In this document: piece after piece, positions 25,914-39,000 of the stretch
Position numbering within the stretch: position 1 is the first letter of the stretch
Layout of the letters: every line of letters begins with the position of its first letter
Assembly (NCBI RefSeq): GCF_001640805.2
Contig: NC_066851.1
Span: 10,065,550-10,129,549, forward strand
DNA: 64,000 nucleotides
Direction: 5' to 3'
Source: Lates calcarifer
Taxonomy: Eukaryota > Chordata > Actinopteri > Centropomidae
The notes under the pieces: generated by a model
Database searches by the model: none
Told to the model about the DNA's origin: nothing
Seen by the model: the letters and a program-made list of their open reading frames with translations, nothing else
Translations under genes and position numbers: made by a program

Positions 25914-27866
25914 TCTTGGTCAATTGATGTCTTTTTGGGCAATAGTCAGTGGCATAGTTAAAGATCTAGGCCTCTGTGTTTTTAGGACTTTGTATGTACT
26001 ACGATTGAGATTTTTTTTGAGATTCGAGCCATGCTTTGTCAAGTGACTGGAATCCATTAGTTGAGTCTAGTGAAGCCTTGGAAAGAGGGAGTATCCTCGG
26101 GAGTCAACAGCAGGGAGTCAACATGACGTATAACCCACTTAAACAGCACATCCATACAGATCTGATTACACATTACACAGGCATCTCCTTACACCTTCAA
26201 ACAACAACACTCCACGTGAGAAGTAGTCATGAGGAATTTCATGCTCTTCTCTGGGGAAGTGACCTTTTAAGTAATGGCTGTGGTCCACTCTTGCCTATGC
26301 ATTGAAATTCCAGTTGTCATAAAAATGTCTGAATAAAACTTGTCAGAGCAAATGAGATATCCATATCCTTGGTCTACAGCTCGCTAACTGCTAACACTGT
26401 AAGACCCTGCACCAGCATAATATCATCTGTAAACAGAATTCAGACTGCTAATTTAGATCTTTCCCAGGGCCAGAAGGAGCTGTAATCTAAGGCACCAGTG
26501 AGGGTCGTGCCAGAAATCCCAGACTGTCTCAGTATGCCGCTGGTCTCTTTACATTAGAAGTGACCTCATTCTTACCATAATGAGCTCACTGTGTTTCCAT
26601 TACCCCAAGTGAGCAGTATAGCTGTCCTTCTGAAAATATATTGCATCAATTGCATAGACGGTATTTGTAAAAATGGACAATAGTGTGTGAATAAGAGTAT
26701 TACAAATGTACTAAATTAGTATGGTATAGCAGTCTGAAAAGTGATTGCGTGCGCTGAGGTGTCTGTTTAGATTCCTGGACAGATAGTGCTGCAGCTCAGG
26801 CCTCTCACTGGGGTTTGACCTTGGAGGGCTTCACCTGGCTGACGTGTTTTCAGTCCAGAGGAATGTGAGATAATTCCTGTCGGTTAGACGGGGTCACGAT
26901 GTGCTGGTGAGGTGAAGAGTGAGACGAACAGGCCCGTAGGTGTCCAGTGCCGGGAGAGAGAAAAAGCAGGACCTCTGGGCCGAGGTCAGCCAGGTGTAGA
27001 CTAGCTACTCACACTGCGCAAGCAGGAGCAAATAGGAACTGTGTCAACAAATCTCTAAAACAAACCAGAGGGGAAGGGGATAATTCTCAAAGATGGACAT
27101 CTTTTGTCTGTGCAGTCTTGTTTTTTAAATGAAAATAAAGCTTGAAAGAGGTCACGCAGGATCCAATTTCAGAAGATCCTTCTAATCTGAGCCACTCTGA
27201 AGCAGATCACCTGTAGAGGCAAGAATGGCAGGAATGTTTGGAGCTGAACTGGATCTAACTATCAGTCCTGTGGAGCACACATCATCCCTCTGTCCTCATT
27301 AACAGCCACGCTGGATGTCTGACCACACATTACTAACACAGACATACTATATTTCATAGCAAAGGGCTTAGCTTTAATACATGACAGTGTTCAGACTTCA
27401 CCCCACAGACACACTGTTATCGACTAATGTTTATGTGTGCAACAGAACATTCTGCGGCCACCGTACCCGGTTGTTAGATTTAATGACAGCAATTTTCTGT
27501 TCTCATCTATGATACTTAAGTTAATACAAAGGGTGGCCCCGCTGCTCTTTTTCCTCATGCTGAGACACAAGCACAAATAAAAACAATGGGAAGCAATTCA
27601 GCTACACACTGGAGAGCAATTAGAGTAAAAATAACAGTTCTCATCCTCAGTTTATCAATTAACCAAAAGTTATAATTACAGTTTTTCCAATACTGAAACA
27701 TTGTAAAACATGGTCATAATCATCTACATAAATCTGAAAGCTAAATAGTGTCTCTTACAACCCATAGTTGCCTGATAGCGACATCCCAGCAATGTTGCAT
27801 TATTTTGATAGATGTTCTGACAACAGGGCTTCAGATGGATGGGGTCAGTGTGTCTTTTTAAACATC
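25914..27866. other. intergenic region between convergent thbs1 and fsip1
   Basis: No exon is recognised. It must include the fsip1 3' untranslated region near its right end; no clear AATAAA on the - strand was found. Confidence 0.6.
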
Positions 27867-30800
27867 TCATGGTGTTGTTTCTGTTGTCTCAAGGTCCTGG
27901 CTCCAGCTCTCTGTCAGCTCACATTCATCCAGCAGGCTAAGTAACTGCTGCTCCGTGAGGTATGGAGACTCATTCTGCAGAGAGACACAAACATAATGTA
28001 TACATTTCTAATTTTAGATGTCAGGAATGTGTTTGTATGTGCAGATGTACACACAGAAACCCACCATGTGACAACCACTCAGACACATACGGTAGACCTC
28101 TGGTAGTATCAAGGTCTGGTGTCTAGTATGACAGAAGTGACGACAGAATATTTTTCAGCTTAATTGCTGATATCTTCCTAACATCCTCCCTAGATGTGTT
28201 TCCATTACAAATATCTTTTACTGGGCTTAAAACTCAGTTTTGCCAAATCCAGACATGACGCATTAATGCATGACCTGCAATAATAGTGGCGATTCTTAAT
28301 AATGAACTGCAGGGCTGCATTTGTCCCCAATGCCTAGTTGGAAGCCATCCGGGAAAAAACACTTCCAGTTGGATATAGCTATTGTTTTTCTACTGATAAG
28401 CCAGACTCCGCACAGGCAGCCCTCTGGGACTGCATGTGAGTTCATGAATGAAAGCCAGCCTTCTTAAACTAGGTCAAGAGGTTAGGGGAAGGTTTCAGAA
28501 TTTAAATAAATGTCAATATCTATCTGTTGGAATGATGTGTCAGGCTATTTGGCAACTGCAAGCGTACTTTATAATTTCAAATTATTTGGCTATGTGTACT
28601 TTTAACACCTGATAATAAGGTGAGACATGACTAATTTACCTATGCACGAGTGCCCATAGACAGTTGCCATCTCTTCATGTGAGAATCCTGTACTTTGTTT
28701 AGACAGCTGCGATTCAACAGTCAGTGTGTTCCAACATCAACTCCTTTACCTTTCATGACATGAGCATATAAGCCAAAAACGTGTCCAGGAAAAACCAGAC
28801 CTTAAATCTCTGGGTTGAATAGTAATCATTGTCTTCAGTCTCTCAGCATGAGCACTGGTGTTTCTCGTTGTCATCCCACACCAAACAAAATGTCCCTGGC
28901 CTTAAAGTAGGGATGTCCTGATTCAGTGATTCTGTCCCTGGTCCAGATTTGAGTCTTAAAGCAGGATTAATTGATTTTTTTTCCACCTTTGTTAATTGTT
29001 TGCCAGTGCTTACAGTCTAAGTCTCAACTAATTGGCTGCTAGCCGTAACCTCTTATTTAGCATATAGACCTGAGAGCAGTATTAACCCAATTCTCTGCAA
29101 GAAAGCAAATAAGCATTTCCCAAAAGGCTTAACTATTCGTTTTAATATAAAAGTACTGATTATTACAACTCAGTTCAATCTACTATTAAATCATATAGGC
29201 ATTCAATTTATTTTCCTATAGGAGACAAATGCAAACCTAACAATGACCTATATTCAAATTTGGGATTCAGGAAAACATCTTTCACCACAGTGTGACCAAT
29301 GTCAGTAACTATTTTCTGAGACAGAGAGAACATTATGCCCATGCAGTTGTTTTCACCTCTTCCTCACACCCCGCTGAGTCACTCGAGACAAAATCACATT
29401 CCTGTGTCTCATCTACCCCGCTAGCTGAAGCTAATACTCTTCATCGATCATCTGTACTCAGACCACCCTCTGAAACTCTCCAGCCCTCACCAGACCCCAG
29501 TTGCTGATAGACATCTCTACCAGACAATCCTGTCCATGTTCAAAGTCCTCCAGAATGTAATGACACTCTTTAGGTCATGGCGGGTTGGTCCATGTTACTC
29601 ATTTATGACCCCCGCAATTACCCAGACGCTGCACATCATCTTCTACCACAGGCCACAGGCACTGTGGAGGCATTCCAGCCAGGATGCCCCCCTGCAACAC
29701 TCAGTGTTTTTGTACTTTAACATGCATTTAACAAGATGTGGCCCTTTGCCTGTGCACTTGACCTTCACCTCTAAATGGCAAAGTATATCATCAGTGTATC
29801 TTAGTACATACACATAGCCATATGCATACACTACGCACATGCACAGCATCTAGACATTTTGAATACACAGCTTCCCTTCCATAGTTTTTCCATGTTTTAA
29901 GAGGTGTAGTTGACACCCTGCTCACAGAAAAAAATGGCAACTGTTACATAAATTTGCACAAACATAAGTGAGCCATTACTGCAACCTGAGACATATGGCG
30001 CAAAAAAATCCACTGGTCAATTATGGGCATGTCAGTGTTTGAGTGCTCATGAATGGGGCAATAAAAAGTACCCCACCGGCTGGGGTATTAATGGCCAGAA
30101 ATGCCTTTAACCAGTACCAGCCGTCTTGTGGATGGGAACTACAAGTTAGACTTTCCAGAGGAGAAAAAAAAGAGATGTGGGGACAGAAAGAGTGGTTTTA
30201 ACTGCTGTGACAAAATGCTGTGACTCTTTAAAAGTGGTTGACCTCAGGTGCCCTTAATACTAGGAGGGCCAAGAGTGTCTGTGGGTGACTGATATGTGTT
30301 TTCCTGTCTGACTGTCTGTCTACTCTCTACAGAGAGGTGTTACAGCCACTGCATTCATTTCAGTAAACAGCAGAGAAAAGTGCTGCAATTAGAGGAAAGC
30401 TGTCCAAAGAAAATACATGATAAATTTGATCGAGATAGTTCCGCTGAGTACCCCACTTCCTCTGGGTTATTACTGAGACAGGAACAACTGTGTTGAGCCT
30501 GATCGGAAGTGTGCAAACACAGTATTATTATCAGGCTGATTCCACAAGGAACAGGATGAACAGAGCAGGAGAAGATAAAACTTTTGTCACAACTGAACAA
30601 ACTTTTGTGTTCAAGCTGCCACAAGTATCTTTGGTAAGAGGATCTATCCGCAAGATGTAACTACATAAATTAGCATTAAAAAAGCAACCAAAGGAAGTGT
30701 GCAGCTGTGTGAGCTGCTACACTTGAGGCTGATTTTGGAGTTATTCCCAGTCATACATCCTCTGGTATAAACATGTGAAATACAATCTATAGATGCACTT

Positions 30801-33740
30801 AACAGCAACAACTCCTAATGGGGAAATTTAGGGGCCTTTGACAGCTTTATGGAAAGACAGCTCTACCTGAACACTTCTGAGGAATAACAATGGAAGACTG
30901 ACATTGAAATAACATGCTTTAAGGGATGTGTTTGCTCCGCATATTAAAAAGCATCCAAATACTGTCAAAGTTCACTCGTTTTGTTTTTTTTTTTCTGCCT
31001 CACTGACTGGCTGCTTCCCTGCCGCTCTGACAGGCGTCATGATTCAAGTCGAAACAAAAAGGAATAGGTAAGGAAACGGCTTTGACGTGGCCGCTCATCA
31101 ACCCAACATATTATTGGATAACTGTCTATTTTTCTGACAAACAGGCAACTCCATGAATGATAAGATCAGCTTTTGCTCTGAGTGTATCGGCTTCCTTTCA
31201 TTCTCAAGGATCTACGTAAAAGAAATGCTTCCTACATTAATGTCTCATCACTAAAGTTAGTGATTCTTGGAAAAGATGAACTAAGAGTCAAATCAATCCA
31301 AACTCCCCAAGTTTATGTGTGGTCAGAAAGCCAGCATTAACTGCTCCAGACATCTCACACTGCTCCTTTTGCTCTAGCTTTCCCACCTGCTATCCAGACC
31401 CAGCAGGCTTATTGTATCTGTCTCAGTCTGGCCTGTAGCCACACACAGCCTATCATGTGCAGGGAGAGTAAGAGTAAGGGAAAACCTGTGTCACCGCTCT
31501 GTTTAGCAACTCTTTGCGGTGTATTCACTTTAAGCCCTTGCACGGTAATTTGTCATCGCCTTTACTCCTCTTCCTTGCGCATTTGAATAGCTACAAAATG
31601 ACTGCGAGTTCAATGTGTTGCTTGCCCTCCAGACACAGGGGTCCAGTTCCTCTCCTAACAAACAATGACAGGGTGGGCAAACCCCTGACCTCTGGTGAGA
31701 GATGAAGGTTCTCCGTCACTGTCCAGTATCACTTTCCAGCGGGAGTTGAATCTGACAAAGCCAGAGCTGTTCAGCCCTGAAGCTATCTGTCCTGCAATGG
31801 ACCACCACCTCTGTGCAGCTCACTGTTGGCTCCTGTACACACAGGGTGCGGGGCCGGTTTACCACAAGCGTGGGCTGCTCGGCTTTCAAGGTCACTGACT
31901 TCAGTCACATACCTCCGCTTTATCGGCCACAGGCCCAGGGGCCAGATCTCCACTAATATGGGGAGGAATTCTTTTCATTACACCCTGTTTGCTCCCATTC
32001 AGATGCTAACTCAGGAGGCAAGCCAGCAATACTTTATGATATAGTATACCGGTGACATCATTGTAAATGTATCAGCGCGTTTGTCAAATGTCAGATAAAT
32101 GTAGATAATATAGATATAAGTCACCTCAGGGATTTTCTGAGGTACCTCATTAAAGTCAGTCTATTGTGGTGATTGCTGGCTGAATCCCAATATCCTCATT
32201 TCACCCCATCATTTCCCCGCACGTGTACTGTATGAATGAAAATACTGTGCACTTGGATACAACCTCTGCGTCTCTGTGCATGTGACTTACATTTTGCTCG
32301 GGTTGCTGTGACTGAGCCATTAAATGAAGCCCTAAGAAAAATAACACTATCCACTCTCAGGTGATTAACAGCTGAAGCTCAGGCTGTCTCAACATACAGT
32401 GGAAGTTAATTGGAAATTTCTTTAAAGTGCTGTTTATATGAAAACTGAGCTGTTTAAAAACTAGTTTTTCCACATTATTTTACTTAGGAGTTAAGCTCCA
32501 AATTAAATTAAAATACAGTTTTACAAAGAAATCAGTGTCTCCTCAGTCTTTGTCTTGACTTGCATACTTATCACCGAAAAGAAGAATGTTCTCCAGGGGA
32601 TGTGACTTTTTGTTTTGACAGTGAACTGACAATGTTGATGTATGAAAGCAAACCATTGCCATAATCATTTGAATTATATCAGCAACTGAACACCAAATGT
32701 TGAAAATGTAATCTCTACTAAATACTTAGTGTTGACATTTTAATGCCACTGGATTTATTGCATTGAAATACTTGACTCTGAAAACCATGTGTCTGAATTC
32801 GCTTTCACTTTGTGAAATTTCTTAATTTCCTAATAATCTTTGCTGTCCTGGATGTTCAGATCTGAGTTTCATATCTTGAATTCAAGCATATCTGAGTGTT
32901 ACGGCTGTAGCTCCACCCAGGTGGTACCTGATTAGCCATCAATGAGCTGCACCTGGCTTCAATGAAGTGCTTAAAAGCTCCTGTGCCAGCATCAGAAGAC
33001 AGAGGCTTCTAGTGTGGGACTGCTGGACATGCTGCCTCTCAGCTTTTCTAGTCTTGGTTTCATCTTCGTTGTTTGGTATGTTTGTTTTTATGTTAATAAA
33101 TGCCATGAATTTGGCTGTTTGTAAGCTGTTTTCTGTGGTTGATTTGGGTCAATGGTGGAGAGTGCAACACTGAACAACCAGAGTTTTTGACTTAAATTTT
33201 TAGATCTCAATTGAGGTAACTGAAATTAAGCAACCTGAATAAAGCTTTTGAATATTAGGCATGTGATATTTCTATCTAACTGCTCAGTGTCATCTGTGAC
33301 TTCAGTACTCCATATGTTTCTGTGTGGTGCTGCACGTTATATGTTGTACTTGTACAGTGTACTCAGGTTACAGGACTGTCCATTCATTTTCCATCACCGC
33401 AACTGGAGCCATGACAGAGAGACAGCTAACGCTACCTAGACTTTACTCCTCCACAGCACCAAGCTGCTCAGGAGCTGCCCTTGACTTATTGAGTGCTGTT
33501 ATAACATGAGCTAAAGGCTAACTAAAGCCCAGCTTGCATAAGTGAACAAACTAAGCTAAACAGCCTCCACATTTCAAGTGGGATACAAACTTAACAGCAC
33601 TATACATCCACCCAAATGTTGTAACTCAAACTGTTTCATAACAGCAGTTTTCAGTGGTGCAGAAAAAATACCAGTGCGTAGAGAGTGGCATGAAGTGAAA
33701 TGAAGCAGTGAAGGGGATGAGACACTGAGAGCTACAGAAT

Positions 33741-33771
<31 letters not shown>

Positions 33772-34420
33772 CTTCCTCCATGGCTCCTCTTTTCTGGTGA
33801 ACTCCTCTGTGGAAAAAGACGAGTGAAACTGCTGAGCTGCCAAAACAAGAGGACCTCAACAACACCCTAAAAAGACTCAGGCCAACTTTGACCTGCAGTG
33901 GGTGGGCACCCTCCTTTGTGTTGAAAGGACTGTAGGTGTGTGTGTTCACTTAATACCCTGCGCTGCTATCACCATCCATCTGAATTCTGTTTAATTTTTG
34001 TATGTATGAATTATTCTGTGATGCTGTAACTACTTTTTGTGGTTTTGATACAACTTTTATCATCTAATCACACACATGTGAGTTTTCACAAGAACCACTG
34101 GATCCCAATGTTATAGAGAAAGTATGATTGATGTTGTTAGCCTGATTAGAGTGAAATTAGCCTGCTGGAACCATCCTGCTTTACTGTAAATGTTGGGATT
34201 GTCCTTCCTTTTGTAGTTGCTCTAGGCCTGCAGCCAAGTGAAGTTGCAGGAAACCTAATACCAGATTAGTTGTGGAGTATCACAGATCTCGCAATGTTAG
34301 TTTTTTCCTGCTGTATTTCTAAAGAAATGCATTATCAACAGAACAATGACAGTTGAGCTAACAGTACCTTTCTTAGTAAAGGGAAGGCCAAGCCCTTACT
34401 GCTCAGGCAAATATCATTAA

Positions 34421-34453
<33 letters not shown>

Positions 34454-35994
34454 TGAAAGGGGAGATTCTTTGGCAGTTTCACTAGAGGGGGTGAGGGGGG
34501 TGGCTTGTTTGGATTGAGAGAAAGAAGAAGCAGGGATGACGCACAAAATATGAGAGCACAAAGTAAGTCTCAGATCTGAATCCAGCTTGACACAGCTTTT
34601 GTTTAAATAAATGACATCAAAAAGTAAATCAGGTAACTCTCTAGACAAACACTCAAATTCTTAGCAATCACACACTGGAAATAAATCAAACTTAAGTAGT
34701 GCAGGGGAATCTGCAGTCACTGCTACAATGCATGAGATGTTTTCCACCTTTATAATTGGTGTTAGACTCCAGCAGCGGGCCAGACTAAACACAGGATGGC
34801 ACACTTCCCATTTAGAGGGAAAACATTTAATACCCAATCCATCTTGGTAGCTTTGTAGATATATTGTACTTCAGTAAAACATTTTTATTTCAAACATATT
34901 CCTAAAACAAATTCACAAACTGTCAACCTCTGACGTGGAATCCAGGATTCATTTTCTTCCTCTTGTCATCACCGACTATGAGCAGACAAAATAACACTGC
35001 TTCTCTGAAAAGTTTTGACAGACAAAGAAACAAACATGTTATGTGTGTTTTTTGAGTAGGGTTAGAAAGCCAGTCACATCCCATGAGGCAGTGGTTTTAC
35101 TTTTCAGGAACCGAAGCTATGCTCTTCCGGCATGAAAGAGGAAATTTTGCTACTAAAGTTAAAGAGCAACTGAAAATCATACAAATTATATTTACACACA
35201 GACATGTTATTGATCATCTCATCTAACTCTTGAAGGAAAGGACTACTACATCTTCCAAAATGATGAATCGTACATGTATTGGGAGCATTTAGAGGAACAC
35301 TTGCCCCATTTAAAAGAATCTTGGCTTTTCCTGTATTGGTCTAACTTATTTGCTCAAACTGACACAACAAAAAACTCATATTCTACGTCCCTGATTCCTT
35401 CTTAGTTATCATGCTCTTAATCTGCCAGAAAACTCCGCAGAAACCCCACATAGTTGGTATACACCTCAGGTGCAAAAACACTGTGAGAACACATTTGAGT
35501 TACGGATGTTATACAAATCAACTTTATGAGTGTACTGTAGCTGTGTGAAACTGCTTAAGAATTCCCTCCCAGACAAACTCCTGTACAAATAAATCTTTTC
35601 TAACCACAAAACAAGCCCGGTAGCACGCTGAATATACATGGTCAGTGTGCTGTTTACATTGCAGTCGCTCGCTGGGTTCAGTCATTTAGTGACAAGTCTA
35701 TATAAAACGCAGTGACACACAGCTGAATGCAAAGAGCGTCTAGCTACACAAGTAGTTAAGAGACTGGCGGTTTTGATGTTATGTGATGATAAAGAAAGAG
35801 CAGTTTCCTCAAACTGAGCTTGGCTTAATTAGCACAAAATTCCATTTGTTTCTCCTTAAATAGGCTGGGAATAGATTTGGGTTGCATAGCATGGTGCCGT
35901 GTTTGATGTAAGGGAGTGGCTGCCACTTAGCGCTTTTATTACCCCACTGTTTGTGTGTGTGAAAAGGGCACCTTTTATGTTTAAATTAGGTATG

Positions 35995-36025
<31 letters not shown>

Positions 36026-39000
36026 CTTTGTGGTTCATGAGTGTTGGAATTGATGTGTTGTGTTGGATAATACATTTAAATTTGTCTTCCATTGACACCA
36101 GCACTGTGAACAATGAACAATGACAAAGTCAAACCAATACATATATCTCTGATGTTTTCCTTTCCTCGCACACTATTTGCCTTTGTTCTTGCGAACATTC
36201 TTGTGTTGTGCCTTTAGCTACAGGGTTTTGGGAAAGAGCGACAGTTCAGTGGTTGTAACTCTACAGCGGCTCCTAAAACCAGACAGACCTCAACGGTTTC
36301 CAGGGAACAGCGTGGAGCACCAACATCGAATCTCAGCGAAGAATGCTAGAAAGCAATGAAACACCGTGGAGGACAAAAAGCTATCAGTGGCGTAAACGAC
36401 CATCCTCACCTTCAGATCATGGTTGTTTGCAAGTAAAGGCAGAGCAAGAAATTTAACTCTTGACTTTGTCAAAAAAAAGTCAAAATAACACTCTACATTT
36501 TACAGAAAGCTGTTAACTCATATTAAAGTGTAAAGTGAGTGTGTTAGTGATACAAAGAAAGAGAAGAAAAATGGGGGAAAAGAGGAAAAAATATGGGCCT
36601 GCAGAGACATGAATATTGCATGTGATTTCATCGTCCCCCTGTGTGAATGACTGTGAATGAGCTGTGTGCTTGTAATAATTTGTCACACACGTGTCTACGG
36701 ATAGAAGCTCTGAGGAGCGCTGTAATAGTCAATGCAGACAGTACTCGTGTGAATTTAAGCATGTGTTTTGTTGTGTGTGTATGTGTGTGAATGAGCTGCT
36801 TTGAACTCACAGTCATCTCCTGGCTCTGGCCCAGGATCTCCAGCTGCTCTTGGATCTCTTGGAGCCGCCTCTCCTGCCCTCTCCTCTCCCTTATATCCTG
36901 CAGGACCTTCTCTCCTGGCTGTGGGTCCCCATCACACATCCAGCCAACCTCCGAGCCGCGGCCCTGATACACAGCAGACGCGTCTCAGTTCTCACAGGGA
37001 GCAAACAACACATTTCACATGCGGACGTGCTTGGGTGCTCTCCTGGAGCTGCACTAACACTTATGGCTGTCACTCTGAACAGTTAAACGGGGATCAAACC
37101 CACATAACAATTCATCACGATTAATTTGTGTGAACGTTTTCCATCCCTCCAAGACTCTTGAGTTATAGTGTGCTTATCTCTACTGAAATGTCGTCATTGT
37201 GGTATGATGTGGTAGGTCTAACACCTCAGCTAGAGCTATAGTCTACATGGGGTCCAACATAAATCACGCATTTATGGCATCCACATGCATTGGGTTGACA
37301 CAACGAACTGCAAGCTGCATCCAAAGGAAACTCCGTAAATGGGTCAGGAGGAAAAAGGAGAGTGATGCCTGGAGGACCATCAACGGACAGCTGATAAGTG
37401 AGAGGCTTGTCTTTCTGACCACAGACTGGATCTTTTTCTCTGAGGCTCGGTCATAGAGAGAGAACGATCCAAAGCGAAGTCATCAGATCCAAATGACACA
37501 TATCAAGATGTCAGGTTTATCTCAAATATTTTAAACAGGTCATAGGGTTGTCACATATTTTGCTGATGCTGAGACGCTACGCCACCGTGAAGAAATAGCT
37601 TATGCAGACGCAGCACGATGAGTGGTAGGTGCCGAAAAGCTAGCATAACTGTGGTCAATCTCGAAGGTTAGGTCAAACTGGTAAAAATCCCTCCCCTCCT
37701 CACCCCACCCAACATTTATTTCTTTATGAGTAACGATGGAAAACTCATGGCAGAATGAACAATACCGTAAAGACAGACCAGTGGGTGACCTGTGGTGGGG
37801 TCATATTTTGACCTCTAAAAATACACAGCTACTCTATAAAAGCAGCAGCTAGGTCAAAAAATTGTTGGGTCTGAGAGGATGCTGTCAACCGCAGGACTGT
37901 TTTGGAGTGTCAGTCCAGCGCCATGTGGTTGAAATCTCCATCTCTTGGTTAGTCTGGATGCCAGGCAGACGTATGTATGATCTAATAATGTTGAAATTGA
38001 TGGATATTTCATAAAATGTTGACATCTCAATAGGGACTTGCATACAGCGAAATGGTAGGTTACAGGAGACAGCAGGACCCAGCAGAAATTACGAATTTAA
38101 ACACTGAGTTACTAAATCTGCTATGACACATTTATGATTGAGGATGTAATCTTAGTTAAACCCTGGGTAAGAGGGGAGTTCAGTTGGGTTGAGCTAGTGT
38201 GTTGAAAAGAAGAATGAATGCTTCTGCCCTTGTTAATAAGCAAAACAGACATGTCAGCTCGGCTGATGGCACACATTGCCTGTACACAATTTTTCCTGGG
38301 TGCTTCTGAGAAGTGTGTGTGGCCTCACCTAGCAGTGCCCTCTGTCTCCCTATAGGGAAATAATGACAGCTTCTATCTGAAGCCACTTTTAAGTGGTCGT
38401 CACTAGAGCCCTTCTGTTGAGACTTACTCATCCAGACTACAAAAGCCAGGACCACGACGGGATCAGACTCCTGTCATGCACTCGGAGTGAGAAACACAGC
38501 ATTCCAACCAGGAAAAATAAAAATTAAAGTCTAGCTTTACCACCATCCTCACACCACTAAATGCATGTTTCCAAAAAAGCCCAAATCTTTGGGAGAAACA
38601 GTTTATTTAATTTGGAAACGACAGCTGCCCTACTTTTCAAGAAATATAGACTCCAAAATTTTAAATTGTCTGCAAGGTTTAGCAGTGATAATGATAAAGC
38701 TATCGTTGACCAAAGTTTGAATGAATTTGGCATGTATGTCACATAGAGTTTCACAAGTCTCTCTTAACACCCTATGAATTGTGATGAGTATAAGGGGAAA
38801 GTTGACAGCCTCTTTGAATAAACCCTACTAATCTGATCCTAATTACAACATTAAACGCTTTGCATTTTTGTTAGCTTTCTCATTGTTATCTCTGCATTGG
38901 TCCTAGATCTAATTCTTTCACAGTGCTAACATTCGCCAGGACCAAACACAAAGGACAGCTGAGATTGATGGGAATACCATTAGGTTTGCAGGTATTTGAT

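Larger units (their letters stand above)
27975..36810 (-). other. fsip1: fsip1 last intron (8.8 kb)
   Basis: Intronic DNA with repeat fragments and homopolymers (listed separately). No nested gene was recognised on either strand. Confidence 0.65.

Noticed and set aside
33574..33949. Lys-rich open frames on the - strand
   Set aside because: They are created by the 28-bp T homopolymer and have no other support.
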